Origin: Agroathelia rolfsii
Taxonomy: Eukaryota; Basidiomycota; Agaricomycetes; Amylocorticiales; Amylocorticiaceae
Assembly (NCBI GenBank): GCA_018343915.1
Contig: JABRWF010000006.1
Coordinates: 4,030,001 to 4,094,000, forward strand
Reading direction: 5' to 3'
DNA: 64,000 nt
Shown piece after piece: positions 34,801-46,056 of the stretch. A program made the position numbers and the translations under genes. Under the pieces are notes generated by a model. The model was not told where the DNA came from, searched no databases, and saw only the letters and a list, made by a program, of their open reading frames with translations. Numbering within the stretch: the stretch's first letter is position 1; each line of letters begins with the position of its first letter.

Positions 34801-37597
34801 TGTAGCTCTATACGACAATGTAATTACTCATACACATTGACAATGATTGCGTAATGAACACATACCTTTCCGGTTCCCGGAGGCCTGAAAACAATCCAAT
34901 CAATTACTTAGTAGATAGATATTTTAATAAATCACAGAAACAAACCCTTGAATTAGCGTAATTTCTCGAGTGAGTGCATCCACGACTGCATCGGCTTGAC
35001 TAAGGTCTAGTTTGCTTCCAGCCTTGAGGCGTTCCCGAGCAGAAGCAACTGACACAGGATCGGAAACATCAAGCTTCCATGATGCATCCCCAGAATTATC
35101 CCCGTCTAGCCGAAGACAAGAAAGGTTGTATTTGAAGCCTGGAACACAGGCATATGCAGGTGGATGAATACCGATAGTCTCAAGCGATCTCTGAGGCTGG
35201 TGAGCAAGATATCGAGAGAAAGGTATTGTTTCTGGAACGACGCGGAGGGCTTCTAGGAATGGCCTAATAGTGTCGTATAGGACAGAGGACTCGACAATGA
35301 CCCGGACGCTGCCTCGATCGTTCTCTGGATGTCTCAGCGCATCGAGGATGCGCAGTTCAACAGTAGGATCGAAAAAAATCATCTGCACGTCAATTTTTTG
35401 AGCACTGGCAGGATGCCTTGCAGACCCAACGATTTCATGCGAAGGCGTAGACAAGATAGCCAAATAAACGGAAATATCTATCCCGCGCTTCCAGACAAGA
35501 GCGACAAGGCCTCCTTGCATCAAGCGCTTACCGCCAATGCCTTTCCAGAAGTTAGTTCGTACACCAACCTGGGGGCTACGTGCTCTTCCTGGTGGAGTGT
35601 CGACTCTCAGGCCAACAGAAACGCCTCTTCGTCCAGGTACAATGGACGTGAAGCCTACGTGAGTGTACACGCTGAAAATGATATTGTCGTTATTGTCTCC
35701 TACGCCCCGGTACTTGCCACCGTTGTTCTGGACAAGTTTATCAAGTTGATTTTCTTGTCCATGTCGACCAGGCTTGCTAGGAGTGCTCATGTCATCGACG
35801 ATAAATTGCACAGCAATGCGGATGGATGCGCTAACATTTAAGGTCGTTAGAATGAGTAGTGATTTCTTGATAAAAACTCACATCATTTCCTCTCTCAAGA
35901 GGCGAAACTGGATATCTAGGAGACGTTCCATGCTATCAGAAGCAAGGGGGTGTGGAGCCCCTGGAATGTTCGCTGGAAGAAACGGTGGTATACGACACAT
36001 CAGCTCCTCGTTGGTGGGGGCAATCTGTATTTCGTCAATCCTAACAAAATCGTTATCATGTCTGGGTCCTTCAGCTCTATCTTCTCCAGGACCATCATAT
36101 GACCGTTCCAGAGCAGCAATCAGCCCATCTTGAGACCGAGACCCAGTGTCCGAAGCATGATTATCTGAGGTCTTCAGCTGTTTTGCCAATCTGGTATCTT
36201 CGCGGTCAACAATAAGAACAAGCCTCTCGATCTTCTGCTTGAGACGTGTAATGACATTATCGCGAGTCTCAGCAGATGAATTGGTGAACGGATTGTCAAA
36301 ACGGGAGGGAGATGACAATATGCCATCGATCCAGATTGAAAGCCAATCTTGCAACCTGCACACAAGGATAGATATATGACTCTGAATCGCAACAATGTTT
36401 TTAAACCGTGTGAGAAGTCTGAAAAGCAATGTAATTTTAATATTTCGTTTAAATTTAAATTTCCCACAATGGGTATCCTCACTCAAAGAAAACAACTGCA
36501 AGGGAAGAAAAGCATTGAACTCCCAGCATAGAATTGTTTGTTTGCATGTCTTTGAAGGTTCCCGATTTCATGATTGATTCCATGCAAGTTTCAACGGTTG
36601 ACGAGAACTTGTCAAAATCATCCGAGACAATCGTTTGATAAAGCCCGCTGTTATCTTTTAAACCATGGACGAACAGCATACGGAAAGGAAGACGCACTTG
36701 ATAAGGGAGCTTAGTGTACTCTTGATCACGAATTCAGATGAAAAGTACTATATGTAATATTATTATTGCCTTAATTACGCTGAAAGAATAGTCTTACCCG
36801 AAGAAGAGGTATGTATCCTCTTTGAAAAGATAAAATTTGCCGGCTTGCACCAGCCTGTGAGGTTACTTGCTCCCAGCGAATAATATCACCCACGCGCATT
36901 AGACCGGCTCCCTAACCAGACCACGAGTGAGAGTCAGTAAAACGCTTGAATTATGATGACTTACGGAGGCAATCGACTTTAGCATCAACTACATACGCAT
37001 GAATGTTGAGATAAGCAGTTTTTGGGTAAGAGGAAATATGTACCTGCCCATCTTCACCAGTCTATCATATGCATCAGTACTAGGGAGTAATGAGTAAAAA
37101 TCAATAAATAATACCCAGGATTTGTTGTTGACCGTAGCATTGTTTATGATCTTTAAGAAGGTATATATCTCAGGCGTCTCGGTAAAACGAAAGTCCGGCT
37201 GGAGAAACTTTTTCAAGAAATGTTGAGCTTGACCGGGCGACAACGTGTCTGGGGTCTGGACAAAGAAGTCGTCTGTTCCGGCCCCCAGTTGAGACACTTT
37301 ACTGAGACCCTGTCCTGTTAAGAACGGCGCTATCGCATTGACTGCGGTGGCCTGCGAAGTGGATGCAGCCCTTTGGTTTCCATTTGTGTGGGGATTTTGT
37401 GGTCGTCGATGCCCCTGCGGGCTCGTGGGTGACATGCTTTGACGCGGGGTAGCCTGGGCTTGGGGCACCGACTGATTTGATAGTACAATGTGCTCGAAAC
37501 GGCATCTATCTCCCTCTCTACACCCTCTAGGAGTATTGAAGAAGCGGCAAGGTTGCCGACGCGTTCGATTGTTAGAAGATGGTTGGCTTGAAGACAT
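28856..37597 (-). CDS. ZNFX1-like RNA helicase with NF-X1 and RZ zinc fingers
   Basis: This is one large multi-exon gene starting at ATG 37595-37597. Domain order: a CCCH finger (CRFFNTPRGCREGDRCRFEH), a helical region, an SF1 helicase with LIQGPPGTGK plus SYTGI (walker A, around 34866-34940), ILMIAYTNHALDHML, a long acidic insert near 33700-34300, ILVEEAGQVLEAH (walker B, about 33400), GDPLQLRAN, QVQRRMRPQISNLIR (about 33060), LLRTVDNFQGEE and VAVSRAKEGLFILGNA (about 31950). Repeated Cys/His NF-X1 fingers follow (31500-30550), then a helical domain and a C-terminal RZ finger, HFYNCPNGHIFVIGE then CGGAMEV and CPECGAAIGG. Animal ZNFX1 and Cryptococcus Znf3 act in small-RNA silencing, so a similar role in RNA granules is plausible but inferred. 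No broken motif was seen; several intron borders are approximate. Confidence 0.9.
34866..34884 (-). other. 19-nt microexon encoding the walker A loop
   Basis: The exon is bounded by TTTCAG on one side and GTATGTG on the other. The upstream exon ends CAAGG, and joining gives GPPGTGK in phase; the next exon starts SYTGIRLLN. Without this microexon the helicase loses its nucleotide-binding loop. Confidence 0.85.
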
Positions 37598-38254
37598 CAA
37601 AATATAAGACGAGAGTGGGGAAAGGATTCACACTGTGAAGGCCATGTTTTATAAAGCAATGTGTGATAACCTCTTTGAGCGGATACTACCATATCCATGC
37701 ATGAGACGATCCATGATTGACACGAGGCAGCACAGGAGTATAACTTCCTTGTATAAACGATCTAAGCGCTCATAGGAGACAATAGAAAGTGTCGGCTTAT
37801 CAAGAATAAACATGGCATAATTTTTATTATTTTGATATGACAGCCCGCATTACACTATGTTGAAGAGCAACTGTTATGCAAAGATGAAATCCACTGGGGG
37901 ACCCAAGGGAATTGCAAGTCTTGTCGTGAGTACGATCGGATTATCTTCGAGAAACCAAGACATATATCCTAATGCGCTGTAAAACGCATTAATTTCTCAG
38001 ACCGAAATTTTGCAGCACCAGCATTGGTAAGACCTACTAGTAGTAGTAATTATAAGCAGTGTCTGAGTTGGTGGTAAGCGAAGGTCATTGTATTACATCA
38101 GCAAGACACCTGCTAGTGTGACTCGGAATCATCCTTGGATGCCATTTGTGTCTTTTCACCAGGCAAGCGTCGTCCCATCCGTTCGGAACTACAATGCATG
38201 AAGGTCTGAAGCTTGAATTAATTTGAAACTAGACGCACTTTGACTACCAATAGT

Positions 38255-38440
38255 GTGTTAGAATATGTGATCCATGTGCTGGGTCACATGATTTTCTCTT
38301 ATATTTACGGTAGTTTACATTCTCGATCTGCGTCCGTTTGACTACGTACAACAATGTACAAGTAAACAAGCGGAATATACTATTTTTTGTTGACCGCTGC
38401 TCATCGTCATCGCTCGTCGTATTTTCACATAGTGTATATT
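38255..38440. repeat. Dispersed repeat, copy 2
   Basis: The partner of 24747-24930; the ordered shared blocks are described there. Similarity fades on both sides. Confidence 0.5.
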
Positions 38441-39718
38441 GTAAAGCATCACCATGTTGCGACTGTACGGAACGCCCTAGCGGCTGTGCCAAAGATGCAA
38501 CAAGGGAAATTGGAGCGGAGCTCCAATATTCAGTAGGAGATTAAAATATAGTATATATATAAGGTAGTAACATATTTTAATGACAATGGTTTTTATACCT
38601 GAACCATCACTACCACATTATACCTACATACTTACTTTAAGCTTTACTGCTTACTACCTCACCTAATATAAGTCTAATACATAAGATATATTAGTAGTAG
38701 TAGTAGAGTATAGTATATAAGTATAAGTACTATAGTAGTTGTCAAGAGTACACCTGCCTCTTGCCACCAAAACTCAACCAGTGTCTATGTAAACCTCTCT
38801 AAGATGTAAGGTAGCCTATAATAGCTGTTTTACAACTCCTAAGGCCTGGAATGTGTAGGTATACACACCTTGTGCCCTGTCTTAACTATCACTTACTTCA
38901 GAGTATTTTAGTCACCAAGCTTTACTCTAAGTTCACTGAACTTTCAAGTGAGGTCTACTGTTACAACACCAAAGATCTTATGTGTGCTAATAGGGGTACA
39001 GGGTATCTTAACTGCAACAAGCTCAGAGCAAAGTCTTTACTTGCTTGGGTACACTAAGCACTATGTAGATTGTATTGTTGCAAATGCAAATGGTTACTAC
39101 AAAGGCTAGACCTGTCTTATACACATATACAAGAGTAGCACAAAGCCAACTCCTACTATAAGTAGCACTAAGCATGCTTATAACCCCTCAGTACAGAGCA
39201 AAGAGAATTTGTGAGGGAGAGAGGAAAAGGGGAGATAGGGATTCTAAAGACAAAGTTTTTATTATGTTAGTTAACTATTTGATACAAAGCACTATTGTAC
39301 TTACTTGAAGATAAAGAAAACAAATCTAGGGTCTTTAGGTAGAAACACTACAGGGTTATATACTATTTCTACCTGGTCTGTGCACTTGGTATATGGTCTG
39401 TACATGGTAATGCTAAATATAATGTGATATTACACTATAATGATTCTATAATAATATCATAGTCTAGATCTATGCTCTAGGCCTTGCTTATATAATATGT
39501 CACGTGACTAGTGGTTATATAATGGCCAGTTATATAATGACTGGTCATATGACTTGCTTAGTTATTAGAGTGCTTATGTAATGTCTGCTTATGTAATATA
39601 CATATTATATACCAAAAAATTGAGAAAATTCAGGAAAAATTTGGAAAAATAATAGGAAATTCTAAATAAATTTATAGTACATCAATTAACTCATAATAGT
39701 AGTAGTATATATATATAT

Positions 39719-39790
39719 AGTAGTGTATAATGCAGTGGTGGCTAGATATATGTGCTGCTAGTCTTAGGACTAGCATCATTTATTAGGTTA
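39719..39790. repeat. 70-bp interspersed repeat, copy 1
   Basis: It contains CAGTGGTGGCTAGATA and CTGCTAGTCTTAGGACTAG followed by CATCATTTATTAG. Two further copies of the same block lie at 41860-42010. Confidence 0.7.
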
Positions 39791-39984
39791 TAAGCCTTAT
39801 ATATATAGGATGTGCAACTTTGTACCCTTTGGGCAGTAGGGTCTGAACTCCTATGTATATAGTCTAGGTGGCTGTACTTCTTAGTACACTGCTTAGGTAG
39901 TTCTAAATTTTAATTCCATTTTGTAGGATTCTTTTTATGTGTACATAGGCTAATTGAATATTATGCTTTTTATAGAACACATTC

Positions 39985-40873
39985 TGTTGAAAGATATGTA
40001 TATTTCAATATATCAAATCTTTCTAAATATTCCAATAAATACTTCAATAAATCAGTTTATATCTTATCTATTACTATTATTTATTTCAAGAATTTACAAC
40101 TATTAGTTGTGAAGATATAAAGCAATTTGTTCATTTACTTTATTATGAATATTTCTGAAATATATTTATATTTCAATATTCATTTCTTAAAAATCATTTA
40201 AATATTCATTTTAAATATCTTTTGTTCAAATAATTCACTTTCCTTACTAATACACAATTGTAATTATAAATCAGCTTATAAATCACACAAATATATTAGT
40301 AATCACCTTTAAAGACATTAGTAATATCTAAGATATATTACTAATATCACTTTCCTATTTATTCAAATATTCAATTTACTTACAAATACTATACTTAGCT
40401 TATAGAGTGGATTTGTCAGTATAAACCATACACTCTTTGCTTACCAAGCAGATTACTTAAGCAAAGACATTACTTATAAATCCTTCAGAAATTAGAATAT
40501 TTTGTAGTATATAAACCCTAGCTAAATCAGCTGTAAAATATAAGTTATTTTACTCAAAAATAGTGAGTTAAATAGTCTATAAGACTAGCTCCAAGAGTAC
40601 TAACTTCACCCCAGACTTACCAAGTCTACAAGACAAGATCAGAAGCCTTTCCCAAGAGAAATTAAGTAGGTAGTCTTAAAGAGACACTGGCTATTATCTT
40701 ATCTTCAGTATAGCAAAGTTACTAATTGCTTCCTACCTAGGAAACCTTGCCTTATCTTAGGAACAATCCAAAGCCTGTACTTTTCATACAAGTAAGTGTT
40801 TGCTTTATAACAGGTAATTTGTGAGCTAGTATATAGCTATACTATACAACCTGAGAACTACAATAGTTCAATA
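39985..40873 (+). mobile_element. Solo LTR, family 1, plus orientation
   Basis: It starts TGTTGAAAGATATG and follows the copia LTR at 20535-21423 (reverse complement) through to TTCAATA. The flanks are CATTC on the left and CATAG on the right, so the target duplication is not clean. There is no internal coding sequence on either side. Confidence 0.8.
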
Positions 40874-40884
40874 CATAGTTCTGT

Positions 40885-40995
40885 TCTTATAAGTAATCTT
40901 AGGATTGGAAACCCTAGAGGTATTACTACTAGCCTTAGATCAGGCTTTACAACCCATTGTTCACTGTTTATAGTCTATAAACCTGTGATAGTATC
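40885..40995. repeat. Fragment related to LTR family 3
   Basis: The GGATTGGAAACCCTA segment, the GCCTTAGATCAGGCT segment and the final CTATAAACCTGTGA resemble the right end of the solo LTR at 15803-16685. No matching left part is present nearby. Confidence 0.55.
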
Positions 40996-41382
40996 CTGTT
41001 TTCCCATTATTCTCTCATATATTCTGGTACCCTTATTTATATAGATAGTTTTAGCCTATTTGCACCCCGTATTCTGTTTCCCACTCTCCATCTTACTTTA
41101 TTTCTGTTCCTCTTTGTATCCTCTAGCTACCATAGTATTTATACTAATCTAGCATATACCTAGCTACCTTAGTTTGGAAATCAACTTAGTTCCTCTTCTC
41201 CTATCTAACTTCTATCCCGGACCACAACCAGACAAGGGCCTGACATATACATCTTGGCTAAGTCCAGTCACCCCTCTCCTTTCCTATCCACTCTCCTATC
41301 TCTACTCCTGTTCACTCTATCTCCACTTCTGTTCTACTCTACCCCTTCCCTTTCTACTACCTCTGTCCATCTAAGACTTAAC

Positions 41383-41740
41383 AAAACCCTAGCTAAATTA
41401 GCTATAAAATATAAGTTATTTCACTCAAAAATAGTGAGTTAAATAGTCTACAAGACTAGCTTCTAGGGTACTAACTTCACCCTAGACTTACCAAGTCTAC
41501 AAGATAAGATAACAAGCCTTTCCTAAGGGAAAACAAGTAGGTAGTTTTAAAGGGACATTAGCTACAATCTTATCTTCAGTATAGTAAAGTTACTAATTGC
41601 TTCCTACCTAGGAAACCTTGCCTAATCCTAGGAATAAACTCAAGCCTGCACTTTTCTTACAAGTAAGTGTTTACTTTATAATAGGTAACTTGTGAGCTAG
41701 CATATAGCTACACTATATTATAAACCTAAGAACTACAAAA
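41383..41740 (+). repeat. Truncated LTR, family 1
   Basis: Closely similar to 40505-40870, the right part of the solo LTR just upstream. It starts abruptly at the AACCCTAGCTAAAT segment, so the left half is missing. Confidence 0.75.
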
Positions 41741-41857
41741 GTTCAAGAACCCCTCTACCAAGTAAGTCTAATACATAAGATATATTAGCTAGTGTGTATA
41801 GTAGTGTGTAGTACATAAGTACAGTAGTGGTAGTACACCATGTAATATAGTGTATAG

Positions 41858-42010
41858 TATAGTGGCAGCCAGATGCACATGCTGCCAGTCTTAGGACTAG
41901 TGCCATTCATTAGTACTATAGTGGTAGTACACACATGTATAGTAGTGTACAGTACAGTGGCGGCCAGATGCATGCGCTGCCAGTCTTAGGACTAGCGCCG
42001 TTCATTACAC
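41858..42010. repeat. Two copies of the 70-bp interspersed repeat in tandem
   Basis: Copies at about 41860-41915 and 41950-42008 share GGC(A/G)GCCAGATGCA, GCTGCCAGTCTTAGGACTAG and a C(A/G)TTCATTA end. They lie 270 bp upstream of the phosphatase start codon. Confidence 0.75.
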
Positions 42011-42284
42011 CACTGGCGTGTTCAAGTTGATGGGATGTAACTTATAGTGTGATGTCATGTGGCTTCTGTGGCTGAGTTTATTACCTAATTAATTTACCAC
42101 ATGGAAGGAGGTCGTGCGATTGTGGCTAATTGTGGCTATTCTTCTCCTCGACTTCATCGACTTTCCTCCAGCAATTGTTTCTCTTTCACTCTTCAATCAG
42201 CCTCGTTCTTGTCTTGTAATATAAGTTTCTAGGCAATAACGCCTCTCTTCCTCTCGCTCGAAATTTCTTCTCTTTCACATCATC

Positions 42285-45200
42285 ATGTCTAGTGTGGGCA
42301 ACCTCCGCGCACAGTTTGAGCAGCTGGCAACTGAGAGCAACTCATCCTCTCATTCGAATCTGCGCTCTCTCCAACCTGCTCCCCCTTCGCCTCCTCGGGC
42401 ACCTTCTCGTGCTCACTCTCCCCAGCCCTCTGTCATCTCTTCCTCAGTATCCTATTTGCAATTATCTCCCAACCCCAAGTCCTCTACAAGATCTGCATCA
42501 CAGTCTACTGCATCAGAGCTCAAATCGCCTAGTGCGAAATCACCACCCCCACCCCCACCACGAAGATCGTCGCCCAAAAGAGACTCCCCTTCACTTTCCT
42601 CGTCTTCGCGTGATCTTGAAGCACTTTTGCGGCGCCCTCCGCCGCCACCGCCGTCAAACAAGACGATTGTTCTCAAGAATGAGAACTTTAATCAATCTCC
42701 ATTCCTAACTCCTTCTAACTCTTCTCTTCATGTCGATACTCGTACCCAGAATATATCTCTGCACGAACAAAATAACACCACACCTTTCCTTTTTACTTTT
42801 CCTTCCAAACCGCCCCCACCTCCCAAGCACCCCCAATTGATTGCTCAGTCACCATCAGTCATTACTCCGACCTCCTCTCGCACTTCCCTACGTCTTTCCC
42901 CTCCTAGCACCTCCAGTAGGATCTCAGCGCACTCTCCTCCTGCACCTCCGCAACGTGCTGGATCCCTGCAGCCGGAACGTCTTACTGGTCCTTCTCCTCG
43001 GAAGTCATCCAGTCCCCCGCCCTTGCCGGGGCGTCCCGCTTCCACAGCCCTTACTTCTTTACCCTCGGACATGCTCTCTACCTCGCCTTTGGACCGACCC
43101 ACTATGACGCTAACGAAGAGCATCCCAGATGCCAAGGGCATTCCCGCCCCGCCAAAGCGTACATTGGCCCCGGGCGATCCACTGCCTCCCCTCCGCGCAC
43201 CCATAGAAGTTGATCATTCATCCGACTCGTCCGACGATGAGCCATCACAACCCATTGACTCGCTTCCTGACGCTACCCGTGCCTCCAGACTGCCGCCAAT
43301 AGCCACTGTCTACCCCGCCGCTGCGAGTGCGTGTGCGAAAATCCAAGTTAAGCACAGCGAAGGCCGTGCTATCGCCTCAGGCCAATACCTGGTCGTCTTG
43401 TCTCATGGCCATCTGCGGGGATATAATCTGCTGCAGTCCGATGCGCCTGTATGGGAGCTAGGTAGGAAGGAGCTCTGCCTGCACGGCTCGTCGAAGCTTG
43501 TTTCGATGGCATTCCGGCCCTGCATGTATGACCCCGGCAATTTCCTCTGGGTGGGCACAAGCGACGGACATCTCCTTGAGGTTGACGTGCGGCATGGCAA
43601 ACTGCATGGGAACAAATTTAACGCCCATACGTCGTCCATCACGCACATATTCCGCCACGGCCAGGCCATGCTCACGGTCGATGACGGCGGCAAGGTGCTT
43701 GTGTTTGAGCCGGTACCGAACGACTCTGATGACGTGACTTTGTGGAAGGCACAATTGACTGTGCTGAGGGCCCTGGCTGATCACGACTTTGCCGCCTTTT
43801 CAGGCGGATGGCTGTGGATGTCCAAGCGCAAGGACTCCAATGGCGAGTCGAGCGTAAATCACATACGCGTCTATAACCCATTCGAGCGCGGCAACGTCTC
43901 CAAGACGGTCTTCCCGACCGCTGACGTTGGTATGGCCATGGCAGCCACGACGATGCGCTCTCATCCAGGTATGGTCTTCATCGGCCATGAGGGCGGTTAC
44001 GTCAGCATCTGGGCTACAGACCCAACACTGGTTTGCACCTCCATTGTGAAGCTTTCGGCGGCCGTCGTGAGCATGGTTGGCGTAAGCGATCGGCTGTGGA
44101 TTGGTGAGCGGGGTGGATCAATTGCTGTGTATGACACGACGCAGAGCCCGTGGACGATTACGAACCTCTGGGTGGCACATCACAAGGCTTCAACGGCATT
44201 TCTGGACGTTGATCCATTTGCAATTGATAAAGCTGGTCGCTTGATCGTTGTCAGCGTTGGCAAGGATGAACGTGTGAGACTCTGGGACGGCTTATTGGCC
44301 GTTGACTGGATAGGTAAGCATATTGCTTTATATATTTGAGCATTTATTGACCTTTTTTTTTTCCTCAGAAAACGAACTGCTCAAACGTGAAAAGGAGTAT
44401 AGCACATTCCGTGACATTAATGCGCTGCTCTTCTCTTGGAACGTGGATTCCCAACTTCCAGAGGCCCTTTCTAGTAACGCCAACAGCATGAGCCTTCTTT
44501 CCGATGTCCTCTCTAGTATGAATACCTCCGAGCCTCCTGACATCATATCGTTCGGCTTCCAAGAGGTAGTCGACCTCAATAACCAGCGCAACATTGCTCG
44601 CGATCTCATCCAGGGCAGCCATCATCATGACGCAGACGGTGGCGGCACTCAGTTACTTGACGAGTCACAGTCTTCGTACAAGGCGTGGCATGACAAGCTT
44701 CGATCGGTGGTGCGCATGATGTTCCCTGCTGATGTGACGTACCAAGTGGTAAAGACCGAGACCCTCGTCGGCCTGTTCACGGTGTTCATGGTGCGTACCA
44801 CGCTGATGCCCCGAGTGAGGGAGGTTGCCATCAAGAAGATGAAGCGAGGCTTTGGAGGAAGAACTGGCAATAAGGTCATTGCTCCCATTTTGTGCTATGG
44901 TTACTTGTCCTGATGTTGATTTTTTCTAAAGGGCGCCATTGTCACTCGTCTTGTATTGGACAACACTTCTCTCTGCTTCGTCAATTGCCATCTTGCAGCT
45001 GGTCAGCACAAGGTCCGACAGCGCAATTCTGACATTAGTGCAATAATGGAACGCAAGGATCTATTCAATATGGCTCCAGAAGACACTTTCGCTTTCGTAG
45101 GCGGTGGAGACGGCCAGATGATTCTCGATCATGAGACTGTCTTTGTATGTCTGAGGAACATCACGGGATAATTCGTTTTATCCAATAACTCATAAAATTT

Positions 45201-45699
45201 TCGTTTGCTTTTACAGGTCAGTGGCGATATGAACTATCGCATTAATGTCACACGAGAGGCAGCGATAAGCGCTATCCAGAACCGCGATTTCAAGCTCCTC
45301 TCGGCACATGACCAGCTTCAGAAGGAGCTCAATAGTAATCCACGCTTCCGTCTACGTTCGTTCCAAGAGGGCCCTCTTTCGTTCGCGCCCACGTACAAAT
45401 ATGACCGTCGTTCCGATACGTACGACACGTCCGCTAAGCAGCGTGTGCCGGCGTGGTGCGACCGTATCCTCTGGCGGGCGTCAAAAGCAGATCGCGTACG
45501 CCAGCTGAGCTACCGCCGTTACGAAGTGGATATTGCCGATCACCGGCCGATTAGCGCCAGCTTTGCTGTGACTGTCAAGAGCGTCAATACACTAAAGCGT
45601 GCGACCGAGAAGGAGAAGCTCCTGCGTGTTTGGCTTGAACATCAAAAGCGTCTTTTGACATCCTTGAGGGAGTATTACGTTGAACAAGCTCTATTATAA
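42285..45699 (+). CDS. Inositol polyphosphate 5-phosphatase with N-terminal WD40-like propeller
   Basis: Four exons (42285-44313, 44369-44874, 44932-45144, 45217-45699) give 1076 residues with consistent phases. Residues 1-330 are disordered, with many PPPPP runs and serine-rich SH3-type ligands. Residues about 340-675 form a WD40-like propeller (VWVGTSDGHLLEVDVRHG-type strands, ending VGKDERVRLWDG). The IPPc catalytic domain follows with FSWNVDSQ, SFGFQEVVDL, RTGNKGAIVTRL, FVNCHLAAGQ, VSGDMNYRI, PAWCDRILWR and ADHRPISA. The catalytic Asn, Asp and His motifs are present. There is no Sac1 domain, unlike synaptojanins. It should remove the 5-phosphate from PI(4,5)P2 or related lipids at membranes. 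It probably corresponds to the fungal endocytosis/trafficking 5-phosphatases, but the exact subclass is uncertain. Confidence 0.93.
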
Positions 45700-46056
45700 A
45701 AAAAAAGAAACAGACGATTCTTAGTGTATCTATTTTATTTTTATTTTCCTGCACATTGTCCGGCTTGCGTTTCTTTTATTATATTCGCACATTCTAGACA
45801 CTCTTTTCAAATCATCTCTTCTTGTTCCATGACTTTTGCTTGATCTTTCTTTTCCTTCCTGGCACATAAATGGACTAGACTTGTACGTACGATCATGGAA
45901 ATGTACCCATAGCGCTACCTATACATGTATACAATAATCACTAGACGGGACAAGTGAATAGCATTTGGACCGGGATCTCGGGCCGGGGTACACGGAATAG
46001 CTCAACGACGGCATATCCTATTCCTCTACTACTTGTTAGCTGACATCCACATATCT
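45700..46056. other. Intergenic: 3' end of phosphatase and upstream of RING gene
   Basis: T-rich and AT-rich sequence after the stop codon fits a polyadenylation region. No gene is seen. Confidence 0.5.

Larger units (their letters stand above)
37598..39984. other. Gene-poor AT-rich stretch
   Basis: No gene is supported. It contains the upstream region of the ZNFX1-like gene, a dispersed repeat at 38255-38440, short TAG/TAGTA-rich runs near 38690-38740 and a 70-bp repeat near 39719-39790. The block at 38666-38691 recurs at 41765-41790. Confidence 0.5.

Noticed and set aside
39985..40873. A complete second copia element in the right AT-rich block
   Set aside because: Only LTR sequence is present; there is no gag or pol, and the flanking five bases do not match cleanly.
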